Below, in pieces: positions 29,893-38,993 of a stretch of DNA of 64,000 nt (the first letter of the stretch is position 1; each line of letters opens with the position of its first letter). The stretch spans positions 434,001 through 498,000 of the forward strand of contig JAGYIX010000003.1 of the NCBI GenBank assembly GCA_018402205.1, written 5' to 3'. The stretch is from Flavobacteriaceae bacterium (lineage in GTDB: Bacteria > Bacteroidota > Bacteroidia > Flavobacteriales > Flavobacteriaceae). The notes beneath the pieces were generated by a model. That model saw only the letters and a program-made list of their open reading frames with translations, did no database searches and was not told the origin of the DNA. Made by a program: the position numbers and the translations under genes.

Positions 29893-30151
29893 TGGTACCT
29901 GTAACTTCTTCGACCGATTTTTTAACCTCATCGGCGCTCTTTTTTAAGTCTGAGGCTATACTAGAGTCGATTCCACTTTTCTCTGCAGATTTTTGAATTT
30001 CTCGCTTAATATCGTCTGTTGCATCTCTTAGCTGACGCATACCCTTTCCTAGACCTCGAACGATCTCAGGTAGTTTATCCGACCCAAAGACAAGGATCAC
30101 GATAAAAACAATAAAGAAGATTTCAGCTCCGCTGATAAAAAGAGAATGCAT
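29879..30151 (-). CDS. tatA: Twin-arginine translocase subunit TatA/TatB-like
   Basis: 90 residues from MHSLFISGAEIFF. One transmembrane helix (about 8-26) ends in FGSDKLPEIVRGLGKGMRQLRDA, the TatA hinge and amphipathic helix, followed by a polar coiled tail. TatC is not in the window. A Tat-type signal peptide is present on the M15 peptidase 5 kb away, a plausible client. Confidence 0.9.
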   Translation of the reverse strand: MHSLFISGAEIFFIVFIVILVFGSDKLPEIVRGLGKGMRQLRDATDDIKREIQKSAEKSGIDSSIASDLKKSADEVKKSVEEVTGTIKRQ

Positions 30152-30159
30152 ATTAGGTG

Positions 30160-30167
30160 CAAATATA
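30160..30167 (-). promoter_or_regulatory. -7 box of tatA
   Basis: On the minus strand TATATTTG, a full TAnnTTTG match, ending 8 bp before the ATG and just beyond the terminator of the upstream peptidase gene. Confidence 0.5.
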
Positions 30168-30195
30168 AAAAATCCCGCAGCCAAAGCTGCGGGAT
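30168..30195 (-). terminator. Intrinsic terminator after the M1 peptidase gene
   Basis: Stem AATCCCGCAG with its complement around a short loop, followed on the minus strand by a run of six T. It separates the peptidase unit from tatA. Confidence 0.8.
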
Positions 30196-30217
30196 TGTGA
30201 AATAGCTATGTGACTGC

Positions 30218-32515
30218 CTACTGTTTTATAGCTTCTTTGAGTTTTTCAAACTCTGAGCCCTCATTCGCTCTGGGCCAGCTGTTGTTTGAGGTGTCTATAT
30301 CGGCAGTCTCTAGGTTAGGGTCAACAGTGATTCCCGCAAGCTCCTTATCCGATGAAAACACTCTCTTTACCTCCGCATCATTCTTACGCCAAATCTCTGC
30401 AGGGTAACGAACGAGTTCTTTGGTTCCGTCTGCATAGGCATATTCTACGATAAGAGGCATAGGTATTCCTCCTGGTTTATCGAAAGTAACCTCGTAAAAG
30501 TATTTGGGTTGTTTCACTTTTGCGCGCTCGGCTTCTGTCATGTTATCAAGCATAAACTCAGACAGAGTCGAAGAGGCCTCAACAGGAGATTTAATTTCGG
30601 TATCTGTATCCTTAGCGTCTAGGTCGGCTAAGTAGACCAGTGGGGGCAAATCAGCAGTAGTAAGTCCATTAGTCGCCATATATTCCTTCATTTGAGCAGT
30701 AGGCTCATCAGACACGTAATACTTTTTCACCTCAGACACCCCAATATCCACATAATCCGTGGTATAGAACCATGATCTCCAGAACCAATCAAGATCTACC
30801 GCAGAGGCATCTTCCATAGTTCTGAAAAAGTCTTCAGGTGTAGGGTGTTTAAACATCCATCGCTGCGCATAGGTCTTAAACGCATGGTCAAATAACTCTC
30901 TTCCCATCACCGTTTCACGCAAAATATTTAAAGCAGTGGCTGGCTTGGCGTAGGCATTTGGACCAAGTTGATAAACGTTTTCAGGATTCGACATAATTGG
31001 TGAGATATAACTTTGGTCTCCTGCCATATAATCAACGATAGCAGAAGGAGCTCCTCTTCTAGAAGGGTATTTTTCTAACCCCTCAATAGCCGTCGGATAT
31101 GCCTCACCAAACTCCTGCTCAGCTAAATACTGCATAAAGGTGTCAAGCCCTTCATCCATCCATCCCCACTGACGTTCATCGGAATTCACGATCATCGGAA
31201 AGAAGTTGTGACCCACTTCGTGAATAATCACACTCATCATTCCGAACTTGGTGCGGTCCGAGTAGCTTCCGTCTTTATTGGGGCGCCCGTAGTTCCAGCA
31301 AATCATAGGATACTCCATTCCCTGATTCTTCGCATGAACAGAAATAGCCTTGTGGTACGGGTAGTCGAATGTGAAAGAAGAATACGATTTAAGTGTTGAA
31401 GCAACTGCTTTGGTTGACCACTCTTCCCATAAAGGGTTTCCTTCTTTAGGGTACAACGAAACGGCCATTACGTCGCGATTTCCAATTTTAACAGCCATCA
31501 TATCCCAAATAAACTTTCTCGAAGTAGCAAAACCATAATCGCGCACGTTATCGGCTCTAAATTTCCAGGTCTTGGTCTTTTTAGCAAATGACTTCTCTGC
31601 GGCTTCTGCCTCTTCTTGAGTAACGATCATCACCGGCTCATCATAACTCTTTTTAGCCTCTTCGTAACGACTCATCATTTCTTTGGAGAAAACTTGTTTG
31701 CGATTTAAGAGCTCTCCAGTGGCGTCAAGCACATGATCTTCTGGGACAGTGATAGACACGTCGTAATTTCCAAAAGGAAGCGCAAACTCTCCACTTCCCC
31801 AAAATTGATGATTCTGCCATCCTTCAACATCGCTGTAAACAGCCATTCTTGGAAAAAATTGGGCAATTACATAAGCCCTATTTCCGTCTTCTTCAAAGTA
31901 CTCGTACCCCGAACGGGCTCTGTTTACAGTATGATCAGGAATATTATACCACCATTTAACCGAAAAAGAGTAGGTCTGGCCAGCAAGCAATGGTGTAGGT
32001 AAATCAATACGCATCATCGTAAAGTTAATTACGTGCGGGAGTGCCGCTCCTCGCGCGTCTTTCACCCATTCGATGTTAAACCCGCCATCAAATGGTTCTC
32101 CCATAAAGGTTTGGGCAAAGTTATCAGCGGTATAAGCCATGCTTACTCCGCTGCCATTGCGCAGTGGGGCCTTCGAATCTTTAGCGCGAACATTCTGATC
32201 GAGCTGTAACCATAAAAACTCTAATGCATCTGGAGAATTATTCGTGTAGGTAATAGTTTCTTCGCCATAAATACGTGCATTTTCATCGTCAAGTCGAATA
32301 TCCATAACGTAATCCGCTTGCTGTTGGTAATAGTCAGGGCCTGGGGCTCCTGAAGCGGTGCGAAAAGTATTTGGCGTAGCAAACTCCTCATAGAGTTGCT
32401 TGAATTTATTGGTGTTGTAGTGTCCGGGCTCTCGCTCTTTCTTCTCTTCTTGCGCCATTAGGCCTGCAGAGAATAACACGAAAGCTGAAGCAAACCAAGC
32501 AAATAAGTGTTTCAT
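30218..32515 (-). CDS. Secreted M1-family metallopeptidase
   Basis: A 765-residue protein with an N-terminal signal peptide (MKHLFAWFASAFVLFSAGLM, cut near AQ-E). The zinc site HEVGH at about 432-436 is followed by WMDEGLDTF, giving the HExxH-x18-E arrangement of gluzincins. The C-terminal region is long and without a recognised T9SS sorting domain. It is probably a periplasmic or outer-membrane-exposed aminopeptidase. A DUF6702-like gene and two paralogues lie just upstream on the same strand. Confidence 0.9.
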   Translation of the reverse strand: MKHLFAWFASAFVLFSAGLMAQEEKKEREPGHYNTNKFKQLYEEFATPNTFRTASGAPGPDYYQQQADYVMDIRLDDENARIYGEETITYTNNSPDALEFLWLQLDQNVRAKDSKAPLRNGSGVSMAYTADNFAQTFMGEPFDGGFNIEWVKDARGAALPHVINFTMMRIDLPTPLLAGQTYSFSVKWWYNIPDHTVNRARSGYEYFEEDGNRAYVIAQFFPRMAVYSDVEGWQNHQFWGSGEFALPFGNYDVSITVPEDHVLDATGELLNRKQVFSKEMMSRYEEAKKSYDEPVMIVTQEEAEAAEKSFAKKTKTWKFRADNVRDYGFATSRKFIWDMMAVKIGNRDVMAVSLYPKEGNPLWEEWSTKAVASTLKSYSSFTFDYPYHKAISVHAKNQGMEYPMICWNYGRPNKDGSYSDRTKFGMMSVIIHEVGHNFFPMIVNSDERQWGWMDEGLDTFMQYLAEQEFGEAYPTAIEGLEKYPSRRGAPSAIVDYMAGDQSYISPIMSNPENVYQLGPNAYAKPATALNILRETVMGRELFDHAFKTYAQRWMFKHPTPEDFFRTMEDASAVDLDWFWRSWFYTTDYVDIGVSEVKKYYVSDEPTAQMKEYMATNGLTTADLPPLVYLADLDAKDTDTEIKSPVEASSTLSEFMLDNMTEAERAKVKQPKYFYEVTFDKPGGIPMPLIVEYAYADGTKELVRYPAEIWRKNDAEVKRVFSSDKELAGITVDPNLETADIDTSNNSWPRANEGSEFEKLKEAIKQ

Positions 32516-32578
32516 CTAATCATCGATTAATATTAAGATGGTAATTTAGGTTGTTTTTGGGAGGTCTACAAGTTTGAA

Positions 32579-33118
32579 TTAAGGTAGAGTAAACTCCCAT
32601 TTAAAGGAGTCTCTTTCTCTTGACAACACTACACTCTTTTTAAAGCTAGGCAGAGTAAAGTGAACCAAATTTTGTTGCTCGTCAAACACATCAGTCAACA
32701 ACCTATTCTGGAATTCTATATTCGTTGACGTGGAAAAAGTAATACTCTTAAATTCTACCAGCAAAAGAATCTGATCTGCCTCATAGGTATACCCTATAAA
32801 CTGAGATTCTACTAGTTCATTATTAACTCGCAACTGCAGCATACGCGTAAGATAACGGCTAATGGTCTGCTGAGCCAGTGCCTTTTGTTCGGCCTCAGTG
32901 TCTAGTGCTAACGCGACTCCATAGCGCTTATTAAGGGCCAATTCTAAATCGTCTATAAACACCCGCGACACCATCTGAAGGGCTTTATCCTCTTCGCTGT
33001 AGTTTACCTTTGAAACGCTGAGGTAAAATTTATGTTCGAAAGCTTCAACTGTGTAGGTCTTGCTACTAAAAGTTAGTGTTAGAAACAGAAAGGCTAGTGC
33101 CTGAACAAATGGTATCAT
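32579..33118 (-). CDS. DUF6702-like secreted protein
   Basis: 179 residues with a short hydrophobic N-terminus. HKFYLSVSKVNYSEEDKALQ and then MVSRVFIDDLELALNKRYG match the pattern I associate with DUF6702 of Bacteroidota; the rest is beta-rich (LVEFKSITFSTSTNIEFQN). It overlaps the upstream paralogue gene by 4 bp and is 63 bp from the M1 peptidase. Function unknown; the constant neighbourhood suggests a joint envelope role. Confidence 0.75.
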   Translation of the reverse strand: MIPFVQALAFLFLTLTFSSKTYTVEAFEHKFYLSVSKVNYSEEDKALQMVSRVFIDDLELALNKRYGVALALDTEAEQKALAQQTISRYLTRMLQLRVNNELVESQFIGYTYEADQILLLVEFKSITFSTSTNIEFQNRLLTDVFDEQQNLVHFTLPSFKKSVVLSRERDSFKWEFTLP

Positions 33119-33882
33119 TGATCTATTATTTTAAATTCATCACTCTTTTTTTTCAGAAACTCCAGAAACTTGAGCTCATCTCTTAGCTCTACTAACTGAT
33201 TATATATCGAATCGCTCTCACAGAAATATAAAAAACGTAATATTTGACTGGGCTGAAGGTTTAAATAATCCTCAAATAAGGGCTTTTCGTAGCGCTTAAC
33301 CACCCGGTCAATAGCCGTATTTTTTGCCTCTAAAGCAATGCGATTTTTTAACATTTTGGTCCTACCCGTCAGTGCATTGAGCAATGGATTAAGCGGAATA
33401 AATCCAACTCCAGAGGTAGCTTCATAAAGCAGCCTTTCACTCTGTGTGAGCTCGGGGGCATTAGCGTTAGGTAAACCGAGAGATTTAGCATCTAGGGGGT
33501 CGGCGACTTTGATTCGATTCAAATCACCAGATAGGGCTCGACTAAGCCCGTAAGGGTTCAAGGTTACCTCATCGAGTTCGTTTACAAAGGGCTCTAAGGG
33601 AATCAGCAATCTCGTTGCAGCATAAATAGAAGCATCAACAACGATCACTTTGGGCTTAATTTGCACCGAGGTTAAGCGCAGGGTATCTCCTTTACTCACC
33701 AGAATTTCAAAATCGCCGAAACTATTGGTTACTCCCCCCGTTTTCTTGGTTAGATTCTGTACGCTAATATCCGAAAGTTGAATGTCTTCGCCGCTCACCG
33801 AGGCGCGCAGCAATTTTTGGTTTTGAGCATATCCGCTGCAAACCACTACTAAACAAAGTAATGTAAAGCCGTTAAGCTTCAC
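33115..33882 (-). CDS. Secreted carboxypeptidase-regulatory-like protein, copy 2
   Basis: 255 residues, signal peptide ending near GYAQ-N. A beta-sandwich like the CarboxypepD_reg domain spans about residues 22-105 (TKKTGGVTNSFGDFEILVSK), then comes the linker motif LDEVTLNP, and a helical C-terminal module (FEDYLNLQPSQILRFLYFCE ... LKFLEFL). The same layout occurs in the upstream gene, so the two are tandem duplicates. No TonB plug or barrel follows. Function unknown. Confidence 0.78.
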   Translation of the reverse strand: MKLNGFTLLCLVVVCSGYAQNQKLLRASVSGEDIQLSDISVQNLTKKTGGVTNSFGDFEILVSKGDTLRLTSVQIKPKVIVVDASIYAATRLLIPLEPFVNELDEVTLNPYGLSRALSGDLNRIKVADPLDAKSLGLPNANAPELTQSERLLYEATSGVGFIPLNPLLNALTGRTKMLKNRIALEAKNTAIDRVVKRYEKPLFEDYLNLQPSQILRFLYFCESDSIYNQLVELRDELKFLEFLKKKSDEFKIIDQ

Positions 33883-34613
33883 TTCATCTCTTCTTTAAAG
33901 GCTTCTGCGGTGGTCACTAAAAATTCGAGTAGCTCAAATTCATTTTCTTTTCGCAGCAACTGAAAGGTGGGTACACGCTCATCGCAGTAGGCTAAAAAAT
34001 CAGGTATTTGAGCGCGTTGAAGACGTAGGTCTTCCATGAAAAAACGCTCGTCATATACCTTTGCCAGGGCTTCAGAAAGCTTAAAACTTGGGGTGTCTTG
34101 CTGATCGTTAGTTGCCAATAAAGACTTTAATAATTTAAAGACCGAAACCACATCAATACCGTCGCGCATGCCTCTAACCGCAGGCGATAGCGCAATATTA
34201 TCTACCGCCGAAGCTCGATCAACTTCATACTCGAAACCCTTAAACTCTTCATTCTTGATCTCAATAAAAGCTTCTTGATTATCCGGGGTAAGCACCACCT
34301 CGTCTAGCTGCCTCACCTTCTCGGTCACCTCAACCACCAAGCGGCCATTTTTTAAGATATCCTCGGTAATCTTTATAACTTCAAGTTGGTAATTAACCGC
34401 AGTGAACACCAATTCATCTCCGATCGCCACCTCAATACTAAAGGCTCCGTTTTCGTCAGTGATCGTACTTAACTCTCTAGTAGAGTTTACCACCGCTTCG
34501 TCTGAAACAAAGCTATTGCGGTAAAGCACCTGACCTTTAAGCCTGACTAATTGGGCTTGAGAAAATGCACTTAGGCTTACCCATAGAACTACAAAAAAGA
34601 GCGTATTTTTCAT
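33879..34613 (-). CDS. Secreted carboxypeptidase-regulatory-like protein, copy 1
   Basis: 244 residues with a signal peptide ending near FSQA-Q. The beta-sandwich (STITDENGAFSIEVAIGDEL) is followed by LDEVVLTPDNQ and a C-terminal module resembling that of the neighbour (FMEDLRLQRAQIPDFLAYCD ... FELLEFL). It begins the four-gene minus-strand unit that ends with the M1 peptidase and overlaps copy 2 by 4 bp. Confidence 0.78.
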   Translation of the reverse strand: MKNTLFFVVLWVSLSAFSQAQLVRLKGQVLYRNSFVSDEAVVNSTRELSTITDENGAFSIEVAIGDELVFTAVNYQLEVIKITEDILKNGRLVVEVTEKVRQLDEVVLTPDNQEAFIEIKNEEFKGFEYEVDRASAVDNIALSPAVRGMRDGIDVVSVFKLLKSLLATNDQQDTPSFKLSEALAKVYDERFFMEDLRLQRAQIPDFLAYCDERVPTFQLLRKENEFELLEFLVTTAEAFKEEMK

Positions 34614-34658
34614 GCGTTGTGCTTACTTGCAATAAATTTACTACAAAGCAGTCAGTAT

Positions 34659-35114
34659 ATGGCGGATATTAGCGAAATCAAGCCGCATGAATTAGTGCCT
34701 ATTCGGCAGGCAGTGTTAAGACAAGGCCTACCGGTAGAGGCTAGTATTTTCGATGGAGATTATGCCGAGCATACGGCACATTTTGGCGCCTTTGAAAACA
34801 ATCAGCTCATCGGGTGCGCCAGTCTAGTAGCTAATCAAACAACTAGGCTCGAAGGGCAGACTAATTCTATGATGCAACTGAGGGGAATGGCCGTGCTGCC
34901 TGAGTACCGAAGTAAGGGGGTCGGAGCCCAATTGCTTCGAGCAGCAGAAAAACATGCACGCTCAATAGGCATAGACACTTTGTGGTTCAATGCTCGAATA
35001 AGAGCAGTAATCTTTTACGAACGAAACGGTTACTTAAAAGTAGGAGCTCCTTACGAAATTGAAGGCGTAGGTACACATTACTTTATGTTCAAAAAGCTCA
35101 TTCCGTATGCATAG
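34659..35114 (+). CDS. GNAT-family N-acetyltransferase
   Basis: 151 residues from MADISEIKPHE. The acetyl-CoA loop is LRGMAVLPEYRSKGVGAQLL, followed by RAAEKHARSIGIDTLWFNAR and a final YERNGY motif, typical for GNAT. The substrate is unknown. It overlaps the M15 peptidase gene by 8 bp. Confidence 0.88.
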   Translation: MADISEIKPHELVPIRQAVLRQGLPVEASIFDGDYAEHTAHFGAFENNQLIGCASLVANQTTRLEGQTNSMMQLRGMAVLPEYRSKGVGAQLLRAAEKHARSIGIDTLWFNARIRAVIFYERNGYLKVGAPYEIEGVGTHYFMFKKLIPYA

Positions 35115-35841
35115 ACGAGACTATTTAAAATTGCAGAGCTTGGGTTTGGCGGCGGTTGTCATTCCGCAATTCGATGGTGATCTCACCAGAAGATTTAGCG
35201 TAGAACGGCTAATGGGAATAGAATCTACTAAGCTTTTCGGACAAGAAAATACGCAGCTCAGTCGAAGAGCTTACAAAGCCTTTAATCGAATGAAAATGGC
35301 CGCATGGAACGACGGCATACTCATAAAAACGGTCTCTAGCTACCGTTCTTACCGCGATCAAAAACGCATTTTTGAGCGTAAGTTCAACGCCTTTACTAAA
35401 GAGGGAGATACTGGTCAACAAGCCATCGAACGCATTATTGAGTATTCAACCATTCCTGGAACATCACGTCACCACTGGGCGACCGACATAGATATCATTC
35501 AAGCCGCCAAGCCCATTGAGGGCGATTCATTGCTCGCCGAACATTTTGCGCCACAGGGTGCTTTCTTTGAGCTCAAAGAATGGGTAGACGCTAACGCCTC
35601 TGATTTTGATTTCTACCTGGTCTACACCAATAACCCCAATCGAAAGGGTTTTAAATACGAGCCCTGGCACCTGAGTTATGCGCCTGAATCGGTGCCTCTG
35701 CTCAAAAATTACCTCAAAAAAGAGGTGATCAAATTGGCCTATACACAACAGGTCGAGGGCTTTTCTTTCTTAACCCCAGAGCGCATAGAACGATACTTAG
35801 ATGAGCATGTATTGGGCATAAACGAGGCCCTTCTGCCTTAA
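35107..35841 (+). CDS. M15-family D-alanyl-D-alanine carboxypeptidase with Tat-type signal
   Basis: A 244-residue VanY/DdpX-like peptidase. The zinc ligands sit in SRHHWATDIDI (His, Asp) and EPWHLSY (His); SSYRSYRDQKRIFERK is the usual preceding motif. The N-terminus HRRDYLKLQSLGLAAVV is a twin-arginine signal pattern. It would trim peptidoglycan stem peptides in the periplasm. gpmI follows after 36 bp. Confidence 0.88.
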   Translation: MHRRDYLKLQSLGLAAVVIPQFDGDLTRRFSVERLMGIESTKLFGQENTQLSRRAYKAFNRMKMAAWNDGILIKTVSSYRSYRDQKRIFERKFNAFTKEGDTGQQAIERIIEYSTIPGTSRHHWATDIDIIQAAKPIEGDSLLAEHFAPQGAFFELKEWVDANASDFDFYLVYTNNPNRKGFKYEPWHLSYAPESVPLLKNYLKKEVIKLAYTQQVEGFSFLTPERIERYLDEHVLGINEALLP

Positions 35842-35847
35842 TAGTTT

Positions 35848-35855
35848 TAAATTTG
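35848..35855 (+). promoter_or_regulatory. -7 box of gpmI-map
   Basis: TAAATTTG fully matches TAnnTTTG, 22 bp upstream of the gpmI ATG. Confidence 0.45.
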
Positions 35856-35877
35856 CTCGGTCATCAATTATAATCCC

Positions 35878-37395
35878 ATGAATAAAAAGGTACTTCTAAT
35901 GATTTTAGACGGATGGGGCATGTCGCCCGACCCTAAAGTCTCTGCCATTGATCAGGCAAACACTCCCTTTATAGATAGTCTTTACACCCAATACGCCCAC
36001 GGTAAGTTGCTCACCCACGGCATGAATGTTGGGCTTCCTGACGGCCAGATGGGCAATAGCGAAGTAGGGCATATGAACCTAGGAGCCGGACGCATCGTAT
36101 ATCAAGATCTAGCGCGCATCAATAAAGCGGTAAGCGATGATAGCCTAGGACAAGAAGAAACCATACGAAAAGCCCTTGAATATGCGCAGAAAGAACAGGT
36201 AAATGTTCACCTGCTTGGTTTGTGCAGTGACGGAGGTGTGCATTCGCACATCGATCACCTGAAGGCCTTAATCACGATTTGCGAGAAAAATAATCACCCA
36301 AATACCTTCATTCACGCCTTTACTGACGGAAGAGACGTAGACCCCAAAAGCGGCTCAGGTTTTATCGCAGACCTTTTGCACTATCTAGAAAAGGGCAAAG
36401 CTAGGCTAGCTAGTGTAACCGGAAGGTACTATGCCATGGATCGCGACAAGAGGTGGGAGCGCGTAAAGGTTGCCTATGACGCACTAGTTCACGGACACGG
36501 AAATCAAGCAAAGGATATCGTAAACGAACTAGAAAGCTCCTATGAGAATGGGGTTACTGATGAATTCATTCACCCCATCATCGCTGTAAACGACGATCAA
36601 ACAGCGGTCGGGACCATTCAACCTAAGGATGTGGTACTCTTCTTTAACTTCAGAACCGATCGGGGCCGTGAGCTTACCGAGGCACTTACGCAACGTGCCT
36701 TTGAAGAGCAGCAGATGCATCCGCTCGATTTGTACTACGTCACCCTGACCAATTACGATAGCTCGTTTAAGGGCGTGCATGTGGTTTTCGATAAAGACAA
36801 CCTGACAGACACTTTAGGTGAGACGATCTCGAAGGCCGGCAAAACCCAGTTGCGCATGGCCGAAACCGAAAAGTATCCGCACGTAACCTTCTTCTTCAAT
36901 GGAGGCCGTGAAGAACCCTTTGAAGGAGAAGCGCGCATCCTATGTCCTTCGCCCAAAGTAGCTACCTACGACCTTAAACCCGAGATGAGCGCATACGAGC
37001 TTAGAGATGAGCTCTTGCCGCATCTAAAATCGTCTACCTACGATTTTGTGTGCTTGAATTTTGCCAATCCAGACATGGTCGGTCACACCGGAAGCATGGA
37101 GGCCGCCATCAAGGCCTGCGAGACCGTAGATCAGTGCGCTAAAGAGCTGGTTACTCAGGCGCTAGATTCGGGATACACCACCTTAATCATCGCCGATCAC
37201 GGCAACTGTGACACTATGGTAAACCCTGATCAAAGTCCGAATACGGCGCATACCACCAACCCGGTTCCGTTTATTGTAGTTGATCCCGAAATAAAAAGCG
37301 TGAATGATGGAGTTCTCGGAGACATCGCTCCTACCGTACTCAAGCTAATGGGATTAGATAAACCTGCGGCCATGACTCAAGATTCGCTGATTTAA
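35878..37395 (+). CDS. gpmI: 2,3-bisphosphoglycerate-independent phosphoglycerate mutase
   Basis: A 505-residue two-manganese enzyme of glycolysis. The phosphorylated serine is S61 in GQMGNSEVGHMNLGAGR; FTDGRDVDPKSG and the C-terminal IIADHGNCDTM hold metal and substrate ligands. Length is normal. Its stop TAA shares one base with the map ATG. Confidence 0.97.
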   Translation: MNKKVLLMILDGWGMSPDPKVSAIDQANTPFIDSLYTQYAHGKLLTHGMNVGLPDGQMGNSEVGHMNLGAGRIVYQDLARINKAVSDDSLGQEETIRKALEYAQKEQVNVHLLGLCSDGGVHSHIDHLKALITICEKNNHPNTFIHAFTDGRDVDPKSGSGFIADLLHYLEKGKARLASVTGRYYAMDRDKRWERVKVAYDALVHGHGNQAKDIVNELESSYENGVTDEFIHPIIAVNDDQTAVGTIQPKDVVLFFNFRTDRGRELTEALTQRAFEEQQMHPLDLYYVTLTNYDSSFKGVHVVFDKDNLTDTLGETISKAGKTQLRMAETEKYPHVTFFFNGGREEPFEGEARILCPSPKVATYDLKPEMSAYELRDELLPHLKSSTYDFVCLNFANPDMVGHTGSMEAAIKACETVDQCAKELVTQALDSGYTTLIIADHGNCDTMVNPDQSPNTAHTTNPVPFIVVDPEIKSVNDGVLGDIAPTVLKLMGLDKPAAMTQDSLI

Positions 37396-38204
37396 TGAGT
37401 GCCATCGTATTAAAATCGGCCGAAGAGATTGCCCTGATAGAACAGAGCGCCCAGCTCGTTTCCAAAACCTTAGGAATGCTAGCTAAAGAGGTGGTTCCGG
37501 GAGCCATGCCACTCGAATTAGACCGACTAGCTGAGACTTTCATTAGAGACCACGGTGGGGAGCCTGGATTTTTAGGCATGTACGATTTTCCGAACACCCT
37601 GAACTGGAGTCCGAATGATCAAGTGGTGCACGGCATTCCTGATCACACTCCCCTCAAAGACGGAGACATCATTTCGATCGATTGCGGAGTGTACATGAAC
37701 GGATATTACGGCGATCACGCCTACACCTTCGAAGTGGGCGAAGTGCATCCCGATACCAAAAAGCTTCTAAAGACCGCCAAAGAATCGCTCTATATAGGAA
37801 TCGCCCAATTTAAGGCCTCAAATCGCGTGGGCGACGTAGGGTACGCCATTCAACACTACAATGAGCGCGAAGGCTATGGCATAGTGCGCGAACTGGTCGG
37901 TCACGGGCTGGGTAGAAGCCTTCACGAAGGCCCCGAGATGCCCAATTATGGCAGGCGCTCTCAAGGAAAGCAGTTCAAAGAGGGCTTAGTCGTGGCCATT
38001 GAGCCCATGATTAATCGCGGAACCCACCGCATCGTTCAAGGCAAAGACGGATGGACCATTAAAACAGCCGACGGAATGCCCAGTGCCCATTTCGAACACA
38101 ACGTGGCCATAGTAAACGGAAAGCCTAAGTTATTATCTACCTTCAAATATATCTACGAGGCGCTTGGATTGCATTCAGAAGAAGAAGCTCCTTTTAAGTT
38201 CTAA
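37395..38204 (+). CDS. map: Methionine aminopeptidase, type I
   Basis: A 269-residue pita-bread enzyme. Metal ligands are visible in ISIDCGVYMNGYYGDHAYTF (two Asp), GHGLGRSLHEGPEMPNY (His), AIEPMI (Glu) and FEHNVAI (Glu). It removes initiator methionine from new proteins. It is translationally coupled to gpmI by a one-base overlap. Confidence 0.96.
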   Translation: MSAIVLKSAEEIALIEQSAQLVSKTLGMLAKEVVPGAMPLELDRLAETFIRDHGGEPGFLGMYDFPNTLNWSPNDQVVHGIPDHTPLKDGDIISIDCGVYMNGYYGDHAYTFEVGEVHPDTKKLLKTAKESLYIGIAQFKASNRVGDVGYAIQHYNEREGYGIVRELVGHGLGRSLHEGPEMPNYGRRSQGKQFKEGLVVAIEPMINRGTHRIVQGKDGWTIKTADGMPSAHFEHNVAIVNGKPKLLSTFKYIYEALGLHSEEEAPFKF

Positions 38205-38210
38205 AGTGGT

Positions 38211-38993
38211 ATGCTAAACAAACTTTTCGGTTTAGGTCTAGCAGTAGTTCCTCGGCCCCTACTCATAAGGCTTAGTCTTTTTGCCCAACCACTAATGCGC
38301 GTCTTATTTAGGGGAGACCGCTACACCGACCCTATTGACAATCGCTCTTTTCGCAGATTTTTACCCTACGGCTACCGAAGTCAGCGCCAAAATGTGCTCT
38401 CCCCCTCTACCCTTTCGTTGGAGCGCCATCGCTTTCTCTGGCTCTATCTTGAAAGGCACACTTCATTTTTGAACAGCACCCCAGAAAAAAGACTGAGTGT
38501 GCTGCACGTGGCACCTGAGCAGTGTTTTTATGGGCGCTTCAATAAACTTTCGCATCTAGAGGTAGTCGGCTTTGATCAAAATTCGCCGCTGGCCGAAGTC
38601 AAAGGCGATTTAAGGGCACTTCCGTTCGAAGACGAACGATTTGATGTGGTATTCTGTAATCACGTTTTAGAGCATATCGCTGACGACCTCACAGCCATGA
38701 AAGAACTCCACCGCGTTATGAAGCCAGGGGGGTGGGGAATCGTTCAAGTTCCTATGAAAGCCGACTTGCTGGAGACTTATGAAGATCACAGCATTAGAAC
38801 TGCTGCGGAGCGCGAGAAACATTTTGGTCAATACGACCATGTGCGTTGGTACGGGCGCGAAGATTACTTCGCACGCTTAGAACAAGCCGGATTTAAAACA
38901 GAAGCACTGCGGGTTTCTGAACTTTTCACCGCAGACGAAATCGAGCGATTTGTGCTCGATATCCATGAAATTCTTCCTATTATTCGACGGTAG
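38211..38993 (+). CDS. Class I SAM-dependent methyltransferase
   Basis: A 260-residue methyltransferase of the methyltransf-11 type: SVLHVAPEQCFYGRF near residue 100, VKGDLRALPFEDERFDVVFC near 130 and a NHVLEHIADDLTAMKELHRV segment. The N-terminal 60 residues are basic and hydrophobic and may touch the membrane. The acceptor is unknown. It lies 6 bp after map and overlaps apbE by 14 bp. Confidence 0.86.
   Translation: MLNKLFGLGLAVVPRPLLIRLSLFAQPLMRVLFRGDRYTDPIDNRSFRRFLPYGYRSQRQNVLSPSTLSLERHRFLWLYLERHTSFLNSTPEKRLSVLHVAPEQCFYGRFNKLSHLEVVGFDQNSPLAEVKGDLRALPFEDERFDVVFCNHVLEHIADDLTAMKELHRVMKPGGWGIVQVPMKADLLETYEDHSIRTAAEREKHFGQYDHVRWYGREDYFARLEQAGFKTEALRVSELFTADEIERFVLDIHEILPIIRR

Noticed and set aside
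33115-34613. The two tandem paralogues as truncated SusC/TonB receptors
   Set aside because: They share the N-terminal beta-sandwich only; there is no plug or barrel remnant, and both have their own conserved C-terminal module with intact frames.
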